DNA of 64,000 bases from Streptomyces sp. AP-93 (lineage in GTDB: Bacteria > Actinomycetota > Actinomycetes > Streptomycetales > Streptomycetaceae). The position numbers and the translations under genes were made by a program. The notes beneath the pieces are model-generated. The model saw nothing but the letters and a program-made list of their open reading frames with translations. It was not told the origin of the DNA and did not search any database. Location: NCBI RefSeq assembly GCF_022808175.1, contig NZ_JALGBX010000002.1, forward strand, positions 186,001 to 250,000. The letters are read 5' to 3'. Each line of letters begins with the position of its first letter. Position 1 is the first letter of the stretch. Of this stretch, positions 8,418-17,637 are shown in pieces.

Positions 8418-9503
8418 TCACCGGGGTTGGGGTGAGGTGCCTGTGGTGGTGAAGAACGCGTCGAGGGTCGTGAGCGGGTCCTGGCTTTCGGCGAGCTTGA
8501 TCAGCACGAGCAGGAGGTCATGTCCGGTCAGCCGGGCTGCCGGAATGACGCCGAGGATGCGGAGGGCGAGGAAGGCGTGGATCTCCTCCAGGGCGGTGCC
8601 GCCCTCTCCCCGGAGACCGTCCAGGGCCCGGATGATGGCCGCACTGCGGCCGGGGCCGGTGTTCCAGGAGTACCGGACATCGATGTGCCGGCTGCGCTGG
8701 TTGAGTTCCAGGTGTTCGATGCGGGGGCGGGTCTGTGGCGGAAGGGCGAGGCGGAGGGTGCGGGCGTACACATCGGGTTGGTAGTCGGGGACGAGCCAGC
8801 CGCCCAGGGCCATCAAGTACCAGAGCAGGTTGGCGGCTTCGCCGACAGCGGTGTTGCGGCCGGCGAACTCGAAGTCGAGCCAGCACAGCGGATCGGCGAC
8901 GTTGGGCTCCGTCGGGTCGCCCTGTGTCAGACCGGCCAGCCAGCGGCGGTCGGGGGCCAAGGCGTGGCGGAGGCTGTCGATGATGTCGGCGGCGTTGAGC
9001 GTCAGCTGCCTGCCGTTGGCGGTGAGGGTGAAGTCGGCCAGCTCCCGGAGGGTGAGGGTCGTTTCGGTGTGGGGCAGGGCGATCGGTAGGTCGCGGCGCA
9101 GGTGCCAGCGGTCCAGCCGGCCTCCGGGGCGGATCCGGTCGAGGTAGAGGTCCGGAACGCAGTCGGCCAGCGGCACGCGCTTCCCGGTCTCCTCGGCCGC
9201 CGCCCGCAGGTCGGCGCAGACGCCGTCCACCAAGTGGTTCAGGCGGGGTCGCTCAGCCGGGTCCCGGTCGGCCAGGGCAATGACGTCACCCATCAGCAGC
9301 TCGCACCGGCCGGTGGCGAAGACGTCCTCGTAGGCGAGGAGCTGCCTGTCCGGAAGAAAGATCTGTCCGTGAAGGGCCGGGACCTCGATGCGGGGAGCGA
9401 GCTGTGCCCATCCCTTCGCCTCGGTGGCACCCTGCTCGCGGCTTGCCGCCGCCTTGTGGAAGGTGGCCGCTGGGGCCAGGGGCAGCCGGCCGGCCGCGCT
9501 CAC
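8418..9503 (-). CDS. Aminoglycoside phosphotransferase-like kinase
   Basis: 361-residue protein with the catalytic half of the APH/choline-kinase fold. The Brenner-type motif reads QGDPTEPN (residues 194-201) and the metal-binding DFE reads LDFEFAG (209-215). The usual His of HGDxxxxN is Gln. The N-lobe is less conserved. GTG 9503 overlaps the upstream stop as GTGA, so it is coupled to the kinase-fusion gene. A small-molecule phosphotransferase role in the operon's pathway is likelier than antibiotic resistance, since no resistance-type neighbours are seen. That last point is inference. Confidence 0.8.
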   Translation of the reverse strand: MSAAGRLPLAPAATFHKAAASREQGATEAKGWAQLAPRIEVPALHGQIFLPDRQLLAYEDVFATGRCELLMGDVIALADRDPAERPRLNHLVDGVCADLRAAAEETGKRVPLADCVPDLYLDRIRPGGRLDRWHLRRDLPIALPHTETTLTLRELADFTLTANGRQLTLNAADIIDSLRHALAPDRRWLAGLTQGDPTEPNVADPLCWLDFEFAGRNTAVGEAANLLWYLMALGGWLVPDYQPDVYARTLRLALPPQTRPRIEHLELNQRSRHIDVRYSWNTGPGRSAAIIRALDGLRGEGGTALEEIHAFLALRILGVIPAARLTGHDLLLVLIKLAESQDPLTTLDAFFTTTGTSPQPR

Positions 9504-11407
9504 CGCGCCGTCCCCGGCAGGGTGTCCAACCAGGTCTGGAGGACCATGGCCGCGAGCGCTTCGGCGGCCGAGCGATCGGTACGGGCGGTGGTGACCATGT
9601 TCGTGTCCTGCCGCTTGGCGTCGAGGAGCACCGTGAGGGCGTCGCCGTCGGAGGGGCACTCGATCCCGGTGAAGCGGAGCTGGATCTTCGCGAGCAGCGC
9701 GGTGACCTTGTAGAGGTCGCGGAGGTCGGGTGCCCCCTTGAGGAGCTGGCGTCGGATTTCTACGGCTGCCTGGATCCCGTCGCGGAGGCTCACGTCCACG
9801 TCGGTGGCGGCGTCCGGGGCGGGCAGAGTCAGGCCGGGGGCGGACCACAGCGGGACCAGGGCCCCGCTGCCGATGAGCGCGAGGACATGGAGGAGCCGAG
9901 AGGTCACGGCGCCGGCCCTGCACTCGGCTCGGGTCAGCACGGTCAGGCCGAGCTTCACCCCGCCGAGTTCGGCCTCCAGCTCCGCGAGGATCTGACGCAT
10001 CCCGTCGAGGGAGGAAGCATCGGCTACGACGAACACGTCGAGGTCGCTCCAGCCGTGCTGGTACTTGCCCCGGGCGCCGCTGCCAGTGACGGCCAGCAGG
10101 TCGATCAGTGGACGCGCTCCGGTGGTGCGGTCGAGGAACGCGGCCAGGTACGACTCCAGGTGCACGGGGAGTCCGAGGGCGTTGACCGGCATGGTGCTGG
10201 GCTGGTGCTCCGGCCAGCGGCGGTCGAGCGCGATGCGGTCCAGGCGGCGTTCCAGTTCCAGCCGCGGCCCGTCGTTGCCGATGACCTCGTGGGCAATGGA
10301 GGCGATCTTGTCCGCGCCTCGTGCGCTCTTGACGACGTCACGGTCGGCGACGTCCTGGGCCCCGGCGAGGCCCCGCCGTGTGCGCGTGGCCTCGGAGGCC
10401 TCCAGGTAGGCGATGGTGAGCTGGGTTCCGAGCATCCGGGCGAGTTCGGCGGTGGAGTCGAAGTCGTGCAGCGACTCGATGGTGACGGAGTCGAGGAAGT
10501 GGTGGGCCTGGCAGTAGCGGTCCAGCGCGTCCACGATCAGCTCGGCCTGCACGACCGAGCCCAGCCGGTAGGGGTCGGGGATGCCGGCCCGGCCGGCCGC
10601 GTCCTCGATGAGGTGACCGATCTTGAGGCGGGCGTGGCCGTGGTGGGTGCGCAGGTACTCGCCGGCTGTGCTCTTGCCGCTCTCGGACATGCCGCCCAGC
10701 GCGGTGACGTGTACGCCGGACAGGGCACGGCTGGGCACGTTCGGGTGCAGGGGCGCCAGGAGCTGGCGGACTTCGTCCTGGATGGCGAGGGTCGGCCGGT
10801 CACCGATGCGGATCGACATCGGGAAGCGGCCGTCGGCGACGAGCCGGCCGATCTGCTCGTGCAGGTGGCGCTGGTAGGCCGCGTAGGCGTCGGTGACGGT
10901 CACCTCGTGGGCGAGGCTCCGGCGGGTGCCTTCCTCGGGGTCGTCGCAGTGCAGGAGGACGAGGGCGTACTCGCTCTCCTCAGCGGCCCGCAGATCGGCT
11001 TCGTACGGAGCCAGGAGAAGCCGGGCACGGTCGGCGGCCTCGGCGGGGCCGAGGTCCTCCCGTACGGCGACCGTCGCGGCGACGGATGCCTCCAGCATGG
11101 GGATGCCCCGGTCCAGCAGGCGTACCGGCGCGGAGAACGGGTGCCGGGAGCGCTCCAGGTAGGAGGTGGCAAGGACGTCGGCGACCTCCTGAACCGCACC
11201 GGTCTCGAACCACCAGCGGGCCATTCCCTCGGCCTTGATCGTCCCCCAGCGCGGGTCGTAGTGGTCGAGCGGGCCCGCGGACGTGGCGGCCGGGCCCATG
11301 CGCCGGGCGAGGATTCCGATCTGCTTGGTCTTCCCCGTGTTGTCGGGACCGCTGAACGCGACCGACGTGAGGAGGGGGTGCGCGTCGCTGCTGTGCTGGC
11401 TGGACAT
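9500..11407 (-). CDS. Kinase-kinase-nucleotidyltransferase fusion protein
   Basis: 635-residue three-part protein. Part 1 (about 10-215) is thymidylate-kinase-like, with P-loop GPDNTGKT at 20-27. Part 2 (about 230-395) is a second P-loop kinase, with GGMSESGKST at 238-247 and a basic RTRRG lid-like segment. Part 3 (about 405-635) has the minimal nucleotidyltransferase signature GSGARGKYQHGWSDLD at 442-457, including the two Asp of the metal site. ATG 11407 has GAAGGGAAG just upstream. The GTGA overlap at the 3' end couples it to the phosphotransferase-like gene. The domain set suggests phosphorylation followed by nucleotidyl transfer to a nucleoside-like small molecule, but the product is not recognisable. 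Confidence 0.85.
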   Translation of the reverse strand: MSSQHSSDAHPLLTSVAFSGPDNTGKTKQIGILARRMGPAATSAGPLDHYDPRWGTIKAEGMARWWFETGAVQEVADVLATSYLERSRHPFSAPVRLLDRGIPMLEASVAATVAVREDLGPAEAADRARLLLAPYEADLRAAEESEYALVLLHCDDPEEGTRRSLAHEVTVTDAYAAYQRHLHEQIGRLVADGRFPMSIRIGDRPTLAIQDEVRQLLAPLHPNVPSRALSGVHVTALGGMSESGKSTAGEYLRTHHGHARLKIGHLIEDAAGRAGIPDPYRLGSVVQAELIVDALDRYCQAHHFLDSVTIESLHDFDSTAELARMLGTQLTIAYLEASEATRTRRGLAGAQDVADRDVVKSARGADKIASIAHEVIGNDGPRLELERRLDRIALDRRWPEHQPSTMPVNALGLPVHLESYLAAFLDRTTGARPLIDLLAVTGSGARGKYQHGWSDLDVFVVADASSLDGMRQILAELEAELGGVKLGLTVLTRAECRAGAVTSRLLHVLALIGSGALVPLWSAPGLTLPAPDAATDVDVSLRDGIQAAVEIRRQLLKGAPDLRDLYKVTALLAKIQLRFTGIECPSDGDALTVLLDAKRQDTNMVTTARTDRSAAEALAAMVLQTWLDTLPGTAR

Positions 11408-11532
11408 CGGCTTCCCTTCACTGGTGATGCAGAGCACGTACGCCGACTAGGCAGTCCGAAGGGCCTGCGTGCCGGCGGGAGAGCGGCTGGGCTCCGGCCC
11501 CGGCCGGGGAGGACAGGCCGGGGCCGGAGGGT

Positions 11533-11718
11533 CTATCCGGCGCTGTCGGCCGGAGGGACGTCGTCGGCGCTGAGCGCCGGATGCGCCAACGGCGCCTGCG
11601 CGGAGGCGTACTCGGCCTGGGCCATGACTCCGACCACCGCGAGGCCGGCAGCCGTGCCGAGCGCCCACACCCAGCTCAGGACCGTCCCCAGCGGGTCGGA
11701 TAACGGAGCCCGGCTCAC
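11533..11718 (-). CDS. Small single-pass membrane protein
   Basis: 61 residues with one clear transmembrane segment, TVLSWVWALGTAAGLAVVGV, and a short Pro/Ala-rich tail. The GTG at 11718 is preceded by GAGAGGCGGGAC and overlaps the stop of the 33-residue frame upstream as GTGA, which supports expression. It is 126 bases ahead of the kinase-fusion gene on the same strand. Not recognised as a family. Confidence 0.55.
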   Translation of the reverse strand: MSRAPLSDPLGTVLSWVWALGTAAGLAVVGVMAQAEYASAQAPLAHPALSADDVPPADSAG

Positions 11719-11816
11719 CGTCCCGCCTCTCGGACGGCGGGGTGCCGAGCGGCGCCGACCACTTGGGAGGGCGGGATCGTACGGGTCCGTGCGCTGTCAG
11801 CGGTCATCGCCACCAT
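11715..11816 (-). CDS. 33-residue leader-like ORF
   Basis: A short frame (MVAMTADSARTRTIPPSQVV then GAARHPAVREAGR) starts at ATG 11816 with GAGAGGA five bases upstream and ends in a GTGA overlap with the small membrane protein. Spacing and coupling are those of a real operon leader, although the peptide has no recognisable domain. Confidence 0.5.
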   Translation of the reverse strand: MVAMTADSARTRTIPPSQVVGAARHPAVREAGR

Positions 11817-11856
11817 CAGTTCCTCTCACCGGTCCGGGCAGGCGCCAACAGGCCCT

Positions 11857-11871
11857 GAACAGTGACTGTTC
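11857..11871. promoter_or_regulatory. 15-bp dyad GAACAGTGACTGTTC
   Basis: Perfect 7-bp dyad around a central base, in the divergent gap between the cargo operon and the XRE-TPR regulator. It is likely an operator for a dimeric regulator. The pairing with the neighbouring regulator is inferred. Confidence 0.5.
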
Positions 11872-11949
11872 GAGCCATTCGGAGATCTGCGGGGTGATGT
11901 TCAGTCAACGGCGGTCCGCCCTCGCGGGACAGGGCTCAGGATGTAGTCC

Positions 11950-11969
11950 TGCGTAATCCCGCGTAATCC
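11950..11969 (+). promoter_or_regulatory. Direct repeat of GCGTAATCC before XRE-TPR gene
   Basis: Two adjacent GCGTAATCC copies at about 11951-11969 lie 20 bases before the GTG of the XRE-TPR regulator. They overlap where its promoter or operator would be. Autoregulation is inferred. Confidence 0.4.
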
Positions 11970-11988
11970 AGGTGGGGAGGGTGACGGG

Positions 11989-13308
11989 GTGCCGAGGAAC
12001 CCGGCCGTCGCGGATCTGATCAAGCAGGCGTGCCAGGAACGAGGTTGGGGACCCTCCGAGTTGGCGCGCGCCCTTGGCCTGGCGGAAAGCGGTGATCCGA
12101 GGCGCCTGCAGCGCCAGCACGCCCGGCGCTGGATCGAGGGAGAGCGGACTCCCGACCACTGGTGGCCCTACATCGCGCAGGTGCTGGGGTTGGCCCCCGA
12201 GGCGATCAACCTTCCGGAGCCCATGCCTGCGGCACCCCACGCGGATACCGTTGCATCAGTCCTGCACCTGGGAAGGAGCGACGTGGAACGTCGGGAGTTC
12301 ATCCTCGCCTCCAGCGGATACGCGCTGTCCGCACTCGGCCTGCCCGACATGGACAGCATCACCCGCCGGACCAAGACCGCTTCCGCTGGCGCCGTTCGAG
12401 TCGGCCAAGGCGAGGTCGCAGCCGTGCGCCACATGGTGAAGTCCCTCGGCGACTCGGCCTCCGAACTCGGCGGCGGCCACGCCCGCCACCTGGCCGTCCG
12501 ATACCTCACCCAGGACGTCGCCCCCTGGCTCGAAGGGCGCTTCACGGAGGCCACGGGCCGGGACCTGTTCGCCGCCACCTCCCAGCTCGTCCACCTCGCC
12601 GGCTGGATGGCCCAGGACGAAGGCGACACCCCCGAACTGCGCGGGCTCGCCCAGCGCTACTACGCACACTCCTTCCGCCTGGCCGCCGAAGCCGGCGACC
12701 CCGAGCTGTCCGCCACAGCACTCCGAGGCCTCGCCGTCCAGTGCGTCGACCTCGGCTACCGGGCCGAGGCCGTCCAGCTCGGCGAAGCCTGCGTGGAGTA
12801 CGGACGCAACCTCGACAACCCACGCGCCGTCGCCTACTACGAAGCCACCCTCGCCAACGCCGCCGCACAGGACGACGACCGCCGCATGGCCACCAAGCAC
12901 CTCGCCATGTCCGAGGCTGCCATCGGCAAGCCGGCAGCCGCAGGCGGAGACTCCTGGGCCGCGCACTACTCCCCCGGCCGCTGGGCCCACGAGTCCGGCA
13001 TGATCCTCTCCCGCCTCGGAGACCTCGACGCCGCAGAGGAACACCTCCACCTCGCCCTGGACATCCACGGCCTCGACCGCCGCCGCACCCGCGCCATCGT
13101 CCTGGCCGACCTGGGCGGCGTACGCCTCCGCCAAGGCGACGTCGACGGCGCCATGGCCACCTGGCGTGACTTCCTCGACTGCGCGGACGGCATCCGCTCC
13201 GTGAAGGTCCAGGCCGCCCTCCAGGACATGCGGGTCCGCCTGCGGCGGTACAGCGGGGTGCCGGAGGCCCAGGAACTCCGCGAGCGGGCAGCCCGGTTCG
13301 CTGCCTGA
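11989..13308 (+). CDS. XRE-type regulator with TPR-like C-terminal domain
   Basis: 439 residues. The N-terminal HTH (about 8-70) contains GPSELARALGLAESG and a WIEGERTP segment typical of a streptomycete regulator group. The rest (about 140-435) is all-helical with TPR-like pairs, for example GLAVQCVDLGYRAEAVQLGE and DLDAAEEHLHLALDIHG. TPR arms in such regulators commonly bind a peptide or protein signal. GTG 11989 has GGGAGGG six bases upstream. Divergent orientation to the cargo operon, with dyads between them, makes it the probable local regulator. Confidence 0.85.
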   Translation: MPRNPAVADLIKQACQERGWGPSELARALGLAESGDPRRLQRQHARRWIEGERTPDHWWPYIAQVLGLAPEAINLPEPMPAAPHADTVASVLHLGRSDVERREFILASSGYALSALGLPDMDSITRRTKTASAGAVRVGQGEVAAVRHMVKSLGDSASELGGGHARHLAVRYLTQDVAPWLEGRFTEATGRDLFAATSQLVHLAGWMAQDEGDTPELRGLAQRYYAHSFRLAAEAGDPELSATALRGLAVQCVDLGYRAEAVQLGEACVEYGRNLDNPRAVAYYEATLANAAAQDDDRRMATKHLAMSEAAIGKPAAAGGDSWAAHYSPGRWAHESGMILSRLGDLDAAEEHLHLALDIHGLDRRRTRAIVLADLGGVRLRQGDVDGAMATWRDFLDCADGIRSVKVQAALQDMRVRLRRYSGVPEAQELRERAARFAA

Positions 13309-13531
13309 CTCCCAGACCGTGCCCACCGGGGCGTAACTCGCACTAACGCCGGTCATTCCCGGTGAGAAGGCTGGACAGGAGCCAGGTTGCGATCGCGCGG
13401 GCCACCCCGGAGCACGCACCTCCGACCACCGCCACGGGAACGGCGACTTCACTGGCGCGCAGGCGGCGCGCGACCTGCCCGTCGCAGTGAGACGAGCCCC
13501 TGGTGGCAATCGAGGGCGTCTCTGTCGAGCA

Positions 13532-16500
13532 CTACAGCGGAATGCCCTTGTTGCGCTCCAAGAGTCGGTTCAACTTTGGCTCGAACTCATCGGCGACGCG
13601 CATGAATTCATGGTTGTCCTTGCAGAACCGTCGACCTGCCGCGACGACTGCAAGGATCCGACGGAGAGTGTCGTCGACTTGGCCCACGGACAGCGACACC
13701 TCACACGCCTCTACCCACTCGGTACCCCGTCGCGCGATCACTGAGAAGGAGTGTGGAGAGGCGCCGCCACGGAGCCGTGTGACATCCTCCAGCACACTTA
13801 TGGCCTCAAACGCACGGTCACGCAGGCTGCCGTCGGCAGGGCTCTGCGCGGACCGGCGCAGTCGTATCGCGCTCCACGCGGTGAGGACGAAATGATCGGA
13901 CGCTCCTCCTTCACATCCCTGGGCGGTTTCCAGATGGTTCTCGGCTATGCCGAGATCACCCCGTTCGAGCTCGTACTCGCCTCGCTGCAACCAATAGTGG
14001 AAGTTGTCCTGCAGCAATTCGTGCACAGTGCTGTAGATATCCCGGACCTGTGTGGGCTTGAGCCGGAGTGACACCATGAGGGAGTGGTTAAGTAGCCGGA
14101 TCAGGATCCTGCGGTAGGGGTCGTCGTTGTCGCGGATGTCGGCCCCGTACTGCGCGTAGAACCTCAGCAGGTACTCGACGACACTGGCCAGCTGAATCGG
14201 GTTCTTCTTGAGGACCGTCTCGACCACGGTGTCCGCGATGGTGCGCTGACGGCACCGTACGGTCCCGTCGGGGGCAAGGGTGAGAAACCGCCTGTCCACG
14301 AGCCGGTTGATCGCCCGGTTCAGTGATGGTTTGGGGGCGCCCCGCCCGGAGACTATCTGAAGCAGGTCCTCCTGCTCGATGCCACGTTTCTTGAAGACGA
14401 TGGCGGATTCGAAGACGCAGACGGTCGCGTAGACCGAGACTTGCTCGGGATCCAGTTCGTGGTACTCACTGGCGACCTTCTCTTCGAAGCGCTTACCCGT
14501 GACCACCTGGATCATGGCTACGAGCAGACTGCGGTCGCACAGCTCCCGCAGTTTGTCGATCTTCTCGGGCCGCAGTCTCTGCCGCTTGAGTATCCCCGGC
14601 AGTCCGTGCGCGTGCAGCACGTCGACGATGTGCCCCAGGTCCTCGTCCTTCAAGGGCTCGTCCGCCGACACCCGCCGGGACTGGAAGGTGACGTCCAGTT
14701 CGTCGGAGCGGGTCGTACGGATCGCCGCGACAACCAGCGCTCTGCCACCGTTACTGAGCTCCCTGAGTAGTGAGGCACCCAGGCGTCCGAAGATGTCGAC
14801 ATCGTCCACGAAAATCGCGTCCGCCGACATCGTGAGGGCCTGGGCCTTCAGGTTCGCCAGTGGATCGGTTGCCTCCCGGTCGATCCAGGCCACGGTTCGC
14901 CCTGCCTGATGGAGCTCGTATGCATACTGCATGAGGGCTGTGGTCTTGCCGGAGCCGGCCCGGCCCTCCACCAGGACGACCCTGTGCCTTCCGTCCTCTG
15001 CTGGCTGCGCACTGACACGGATGCGGTCGGCGATCGAGAGCTTCACGGCAAAGCCGTCCTTGACGTCACCCCACGTCGGGTCCTGGCCCTTAAGGAACTC
15101 CACACTGCCCGCCGGCGCGTTGTCTACGAGGGACGAGACAAGTTTAATTCCGGAGCCCCGTCGTGCACCGACCCGAATATCCGCCAGTCGTCTCTTGCCC
15201 TGCTGGAGTATCTCCAGTCCCGGCCGCAGTTGCTGCAGGGCAAACTCGTGCGGGGGGACCTGAATGTATGTCAGACCGGCCTGTCGTATCCGAGCGCGGT
15301 CCGCGTCAGCACCCGGTCCTGTGATGAGGAAACGGGGAAAGTGCTCCGCCTCGGTCTGCGGCTGAGTCAGGGCGAGAGCGTTCCACAGCGACCGGCTGCT
15401 GGGGGTGGCGGCCATGAAGACCGTGGGATGGGTCAATAGTTCCGCTTTCAGCCTGCGAAACCACAGAGCGCGTGGCGTGAGGTCGTCATCCGCGGGAATG
15501 GTGAAGTTGAGGGCTTCGGGCGCAGTGGGGTTGCCGTGCATGGCCACCGCCTCGACCGTAGCGTTGCCAGCTGCGGGTTTCCGCACCAAGGCGTTGACGA
15601 ATATGTTGGTCTCTGCGGTCTGCAGGTCGGTTTCGATGACCGACGAGAAGATGTCGGTCGCCGTGAAGTCGTAGATGCGCCACCAAGGGGCCTGCAGGAT
15701 ACGACGTGCGGCCGTCGTGGACTCCTGATCCGCGCCGCGCAGTTCGGCGACGTGTTGGTCAACCGTTCGCGAGCCCAATTCGGCGAGAGCGGTGCTCCAG
15801 ATCTCGGAAATGGTGGGCGCTGGATCGGGCACAACACCGTACACAGCCTGTGTCAGCTGCCGGGTGAGCGTGTCGGTGTCGATGGGGCCGCCGCTCTCGC
15901 CGTGGATGCCCGAGACGGCTACCAGGATCATTCGCCCCGTGCCGATCTGCTGGTAGAACTCCTCCACCGCGGTCTGCTCGTCATATGTCTCCTGTGTGGT
16001 CTGGCGCGCCATCGCGATGCGGTTTCGAGCGTGCCTGATGCTCGGCAGGGGGACCGGCTGCTCAGCGGGGGGTGCCGCGAGGTCACGGACCCTCGGCACC
16101 CCAGCAGCCGCAATCTCCACGCGCAGAAGCCTGTGCTGGCGCGTCGTACCGTGAGAAGTGACCAGCCACCGCGCAGCCGAACCGGACCGGGCGGACTCCC
16201 CGTCGGGAGCGATCAGCACAGTTTTCGGCAGCACAGGTGTGAGTGACGCCGGGACGACGGCGGAGTGCCCCGCAACCACGAACGTGAGGTCGTTCGCGCC
16301 GGCCCACTGGAGGTACTCTCCACCGACCGCGCTGTCCAGTTGTCCCAAGGTGCAGGTGGCCAGTTCGGCGGTGCCGTCGGGTACCCCCATGCGGAAGACG
16401 GTATTCGCGACAACGATGCCGAGGGTGCTCGGGCTCGTTCCGAGCCTCACGGATCCCTCGCCTGGCAGAACGCCCGATCGCCACTGCGAAAAGTTCGCGT

Positions 16501-16921
16501 GCCGTTCGGACCACGCGACGAAGCCACCCAACGAGACATCACGAACGGCCTCTACGATGTCTTCCTCATCACCCCGCCACAGCCCTCGCTCGGTGTCACC
16601 CCAATAGCGGGTGAGCGCTTTGGTGAGCATGCCGTGGCCGGGTCCAAGCTGGCGGATGTCGTGCCGTCCCGGCACGGTCACCACCGGAGGTAAAACGTCT
16701 GCGCCGGCCTCCAGGCACTCCAACATCACCGTGTCGATGAATTCATCAGTCTCGGAAGACGTCACGTGTCGTGGCTCGTCGGCGCAGGAGCCCAACACGA
16801 AGATGCCGTCTATTCGATCGCCTTTGGCGTGCACGGATCGCACGGCCTCAAGCGCGGATTCGCGTTGTACAAGCGGCGTGAAGCACAAGAGATGGAAGAC
16901 CGCACCCATGTCGGTGGTCAT
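13532..16921 (-). CDS. MPE-like / SIR2-like / STAND NTPase protein, candidate defence effector-sensor
   Basis: 1129 residues in three blocks. The N-terminal block (about 1-280) resembles a calcineurin-type phosphoesterase, with VPGRHDI at 83-89 and VVAGHSAVVP. Other metal ligands are missing, so it is probably inactive. The middle (about 305-600) resembles SIR2_2-type defence domains: IYDFTATD (416-423) stands where TTNYD is expected, and AVAMHGNPT (459-467) keeps the His. The STAND-like NTPase follows: FLKGQDPTWGDVKDG leads to Walker A EGRAGSGKTT (652-661) and Walker B AIFVDDVD (702-709). The C-terminus is helical and repeat-like, probably the sensor. ATG 16921 overlaps the membrane gene stop by four bases. 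The STAND part is firm; the other two calls rest on motif resemblance. Confidence 0.75.
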   Translation of the reverse strand: MTTDMGAVFHLLCFTPLVQRESALEAVRSVHAKGDRIDGIFVLGSCADEPRHVTSSETDEFIDTVMLECLEAGADVLPPVVTVPGRHDIRQLGPGHGMLTKALTRYWGDTERGLWRGDEEDIVEAVRDVSLGGFVAWSERHANFSQWRSGVLPGEGSVRLGTSPSTLGIVVANTVFRMGVPDGTAELATCTLGQLDSAVGGEYLQWAGANDLTFVVAGHSAVVPASLTPVLPKTVLIAPDGESARSGSAARWLVTSHGTTRQHRLLRVEIAAAGVPRVRDLAAPPAEQPVPLPSIRHARNRIAMARQTTQETYDEQTAVEEFYQQIGTGRMILVAVSGIHGESGGPIDTDTLTRQLTQAVYGVVPDPAPTISEIWSTALAELGSRTVDQHVAELRGADQESTTAARRILQAPWWRIYDFTATDIFSSVIETDLQTAETNIFVNALVRKPAAGNATVEAVAMHGNPTAPEALNFTIPADDDLTPRALWFRRLKAELLTHPTVFMAATPSSRSLWNALALTQPQTEAEHFPRFLITGPGADADRARIRQAGLTYIQVPPHEFALQQLRPGLEILQQGKRRLADIRVGARRGSGIKLVSSLVDNAPAGSVEFLKGQDPTWGDVKDGFAVKLSIADRIRVSAQPAEDGRHRVVLVEGRAGSGKTTALMQYAYELHQAGRTVAWIDREATDPLANLKAQALTMSADAIFVDDVDIFGRLGASLLRELSNGGRALVVAAIRTTRSDELDVTFQSRRVSADEPLKDEDLGHIVDVLHAHGLPGILKRQRLRPEKIDKLRELCDRSLLVAMIQVVTGKRFEEKVASEYHELDPEQVSVYATVCVFESAIVFKKRGIEQEDLLQIVSGRGAPKPSLNRAINRLVDRRFLTLAPDGTVRCRQRTIADTVVETVLKKNPIQLASVVEYLLRFYAQYGADIRDNDDPYRRILIRLLNHSLMVSLRLKPTQVRDIYSTVHELLQDNFHYWLQRGEYELERGDLGIAENHLETAQGCEGGASDHFVLTAWSAIRLRRSAQSPADGSLRDRAFEAISVLEDVTRLRGGASPHSFSVIARRGTEWVEACEVSLSVGQVDDTLRRILAVVAAGRRFCKDNHEFMRVADEFEPKLNRLLERNKGIPL

Positions 16922-17637
16922 TCCCCTTCCATTGCAATTGCTTGGATGGCCGACTTGGGTATCACCAGCTCGGTTTCCTTGTCCGTCCTGCCACCACATT
17001 CCTTGGAGGCGACCGTGATGCTCACGAATGGAGTGCCGAGCGAGGCCTTGTCGATCCGGCCACTGATTCGCTCGCCCTTATTGGCACACAACGCCCGGAC
17101 ACTCTGCGCGTACGCAGGCGAGACGACAACCGATCCGGAGGCTTTCTCCTCCTTCGGACCTCCGATGGCCGCGAGCCCGATCGTAAACACGCTGACGGCC
17201 AACGCTCCCATGACCACCCAGTTCGCATGCTTCTGTCGCTTGTCGACCTGAGCGGCTTCGTCGTCAGCCCTCTTCAGCACGGCGTTGAGCAGGTCCAGGC
17301 GATCGCGCGCATGGCTCGGCCCGGCCAGGGCCCCGACCGGCTGCGCCACTGCACGCAGATAGAGGACGGCAGCGAGCAACCACATGGCCACCGCTCCGAC
17401 ACCTGCCAACTGAGTACTCAACGGCCGGTTAGCGAGCTGGGTGAAAGTCAGCGCCGCCACGATGCCGCCCGCGAACAACGTGACAGTGGACTGGGCTGCC
17501 TGCGCCCTGGCTCGCGCTCCGCTGCCTGATCGGACGCGCTCGGCGTAGTACGCCTCGCTGACTGGCCCCAACACGGCGTCCAGCACCCGTTCGCGCTCAT
17601 CAGCCACGTTGCTTTCGGAAAATGATTGCGTTGTCAT
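16918..17637 (-). CDS. Membrane protein paired with STAND gene
   Basis: 239 residues. Three hydrophobic segments are visible: STVTLFAGGIVAALTFTQLA, GVGAVAMWLLAAVLYLRAVA and ANWVVMGALAVSVFTIGLAA. A C-terminal soluble region of about 75 residues with two Cys follows. A coiled charged segment (RDRLDLLNAVLKRADDEAAQ) links the helices. ATG 17637 follows a G-rich ribosome-binding site; an ATG seven codons upstream is possible. The last four bases overlap the STAND gene start, so the two are co-translated. I do not recognise the family. The context suggests a membrane partner or effector of the STAND protein. Confidence 0.8.
   Translation of the reverse strand: MTTQSFSESNVADERERVLDAVLGPVSEAYYAERVRSGSGARARAQAAQSTVTLFAGGIVAALTFTQLANRPLSTQLAGVGAVAMWLLAAVLYLRAVAQPVGALAGPSHARDRLDLLNAVLKRADDEAAQVDKRQKHANWVVMGALAVSVFTIGLAAIGGPKEEKASGSVVVSPAYAQSVRALCANKGERISGRIDKASLGTPFVSITVASKECGGRTDKETELVIPKSAIQAIAMEGE

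Noticed and set aside
8418..9503. Aminoglycoside resistance gene
   Set aside because: Only the general APH fold motifs are present, the catalytic-loop His is Gln, and the operon context is metabolic rather than resistance-type.
9404..11956. 850-codon plus-strand open frame
   Set aside because: It lies opposite the kinase-fusion gene. Long antisense frames are expected at this GC content; no domain or ribosome-binding site supports it.
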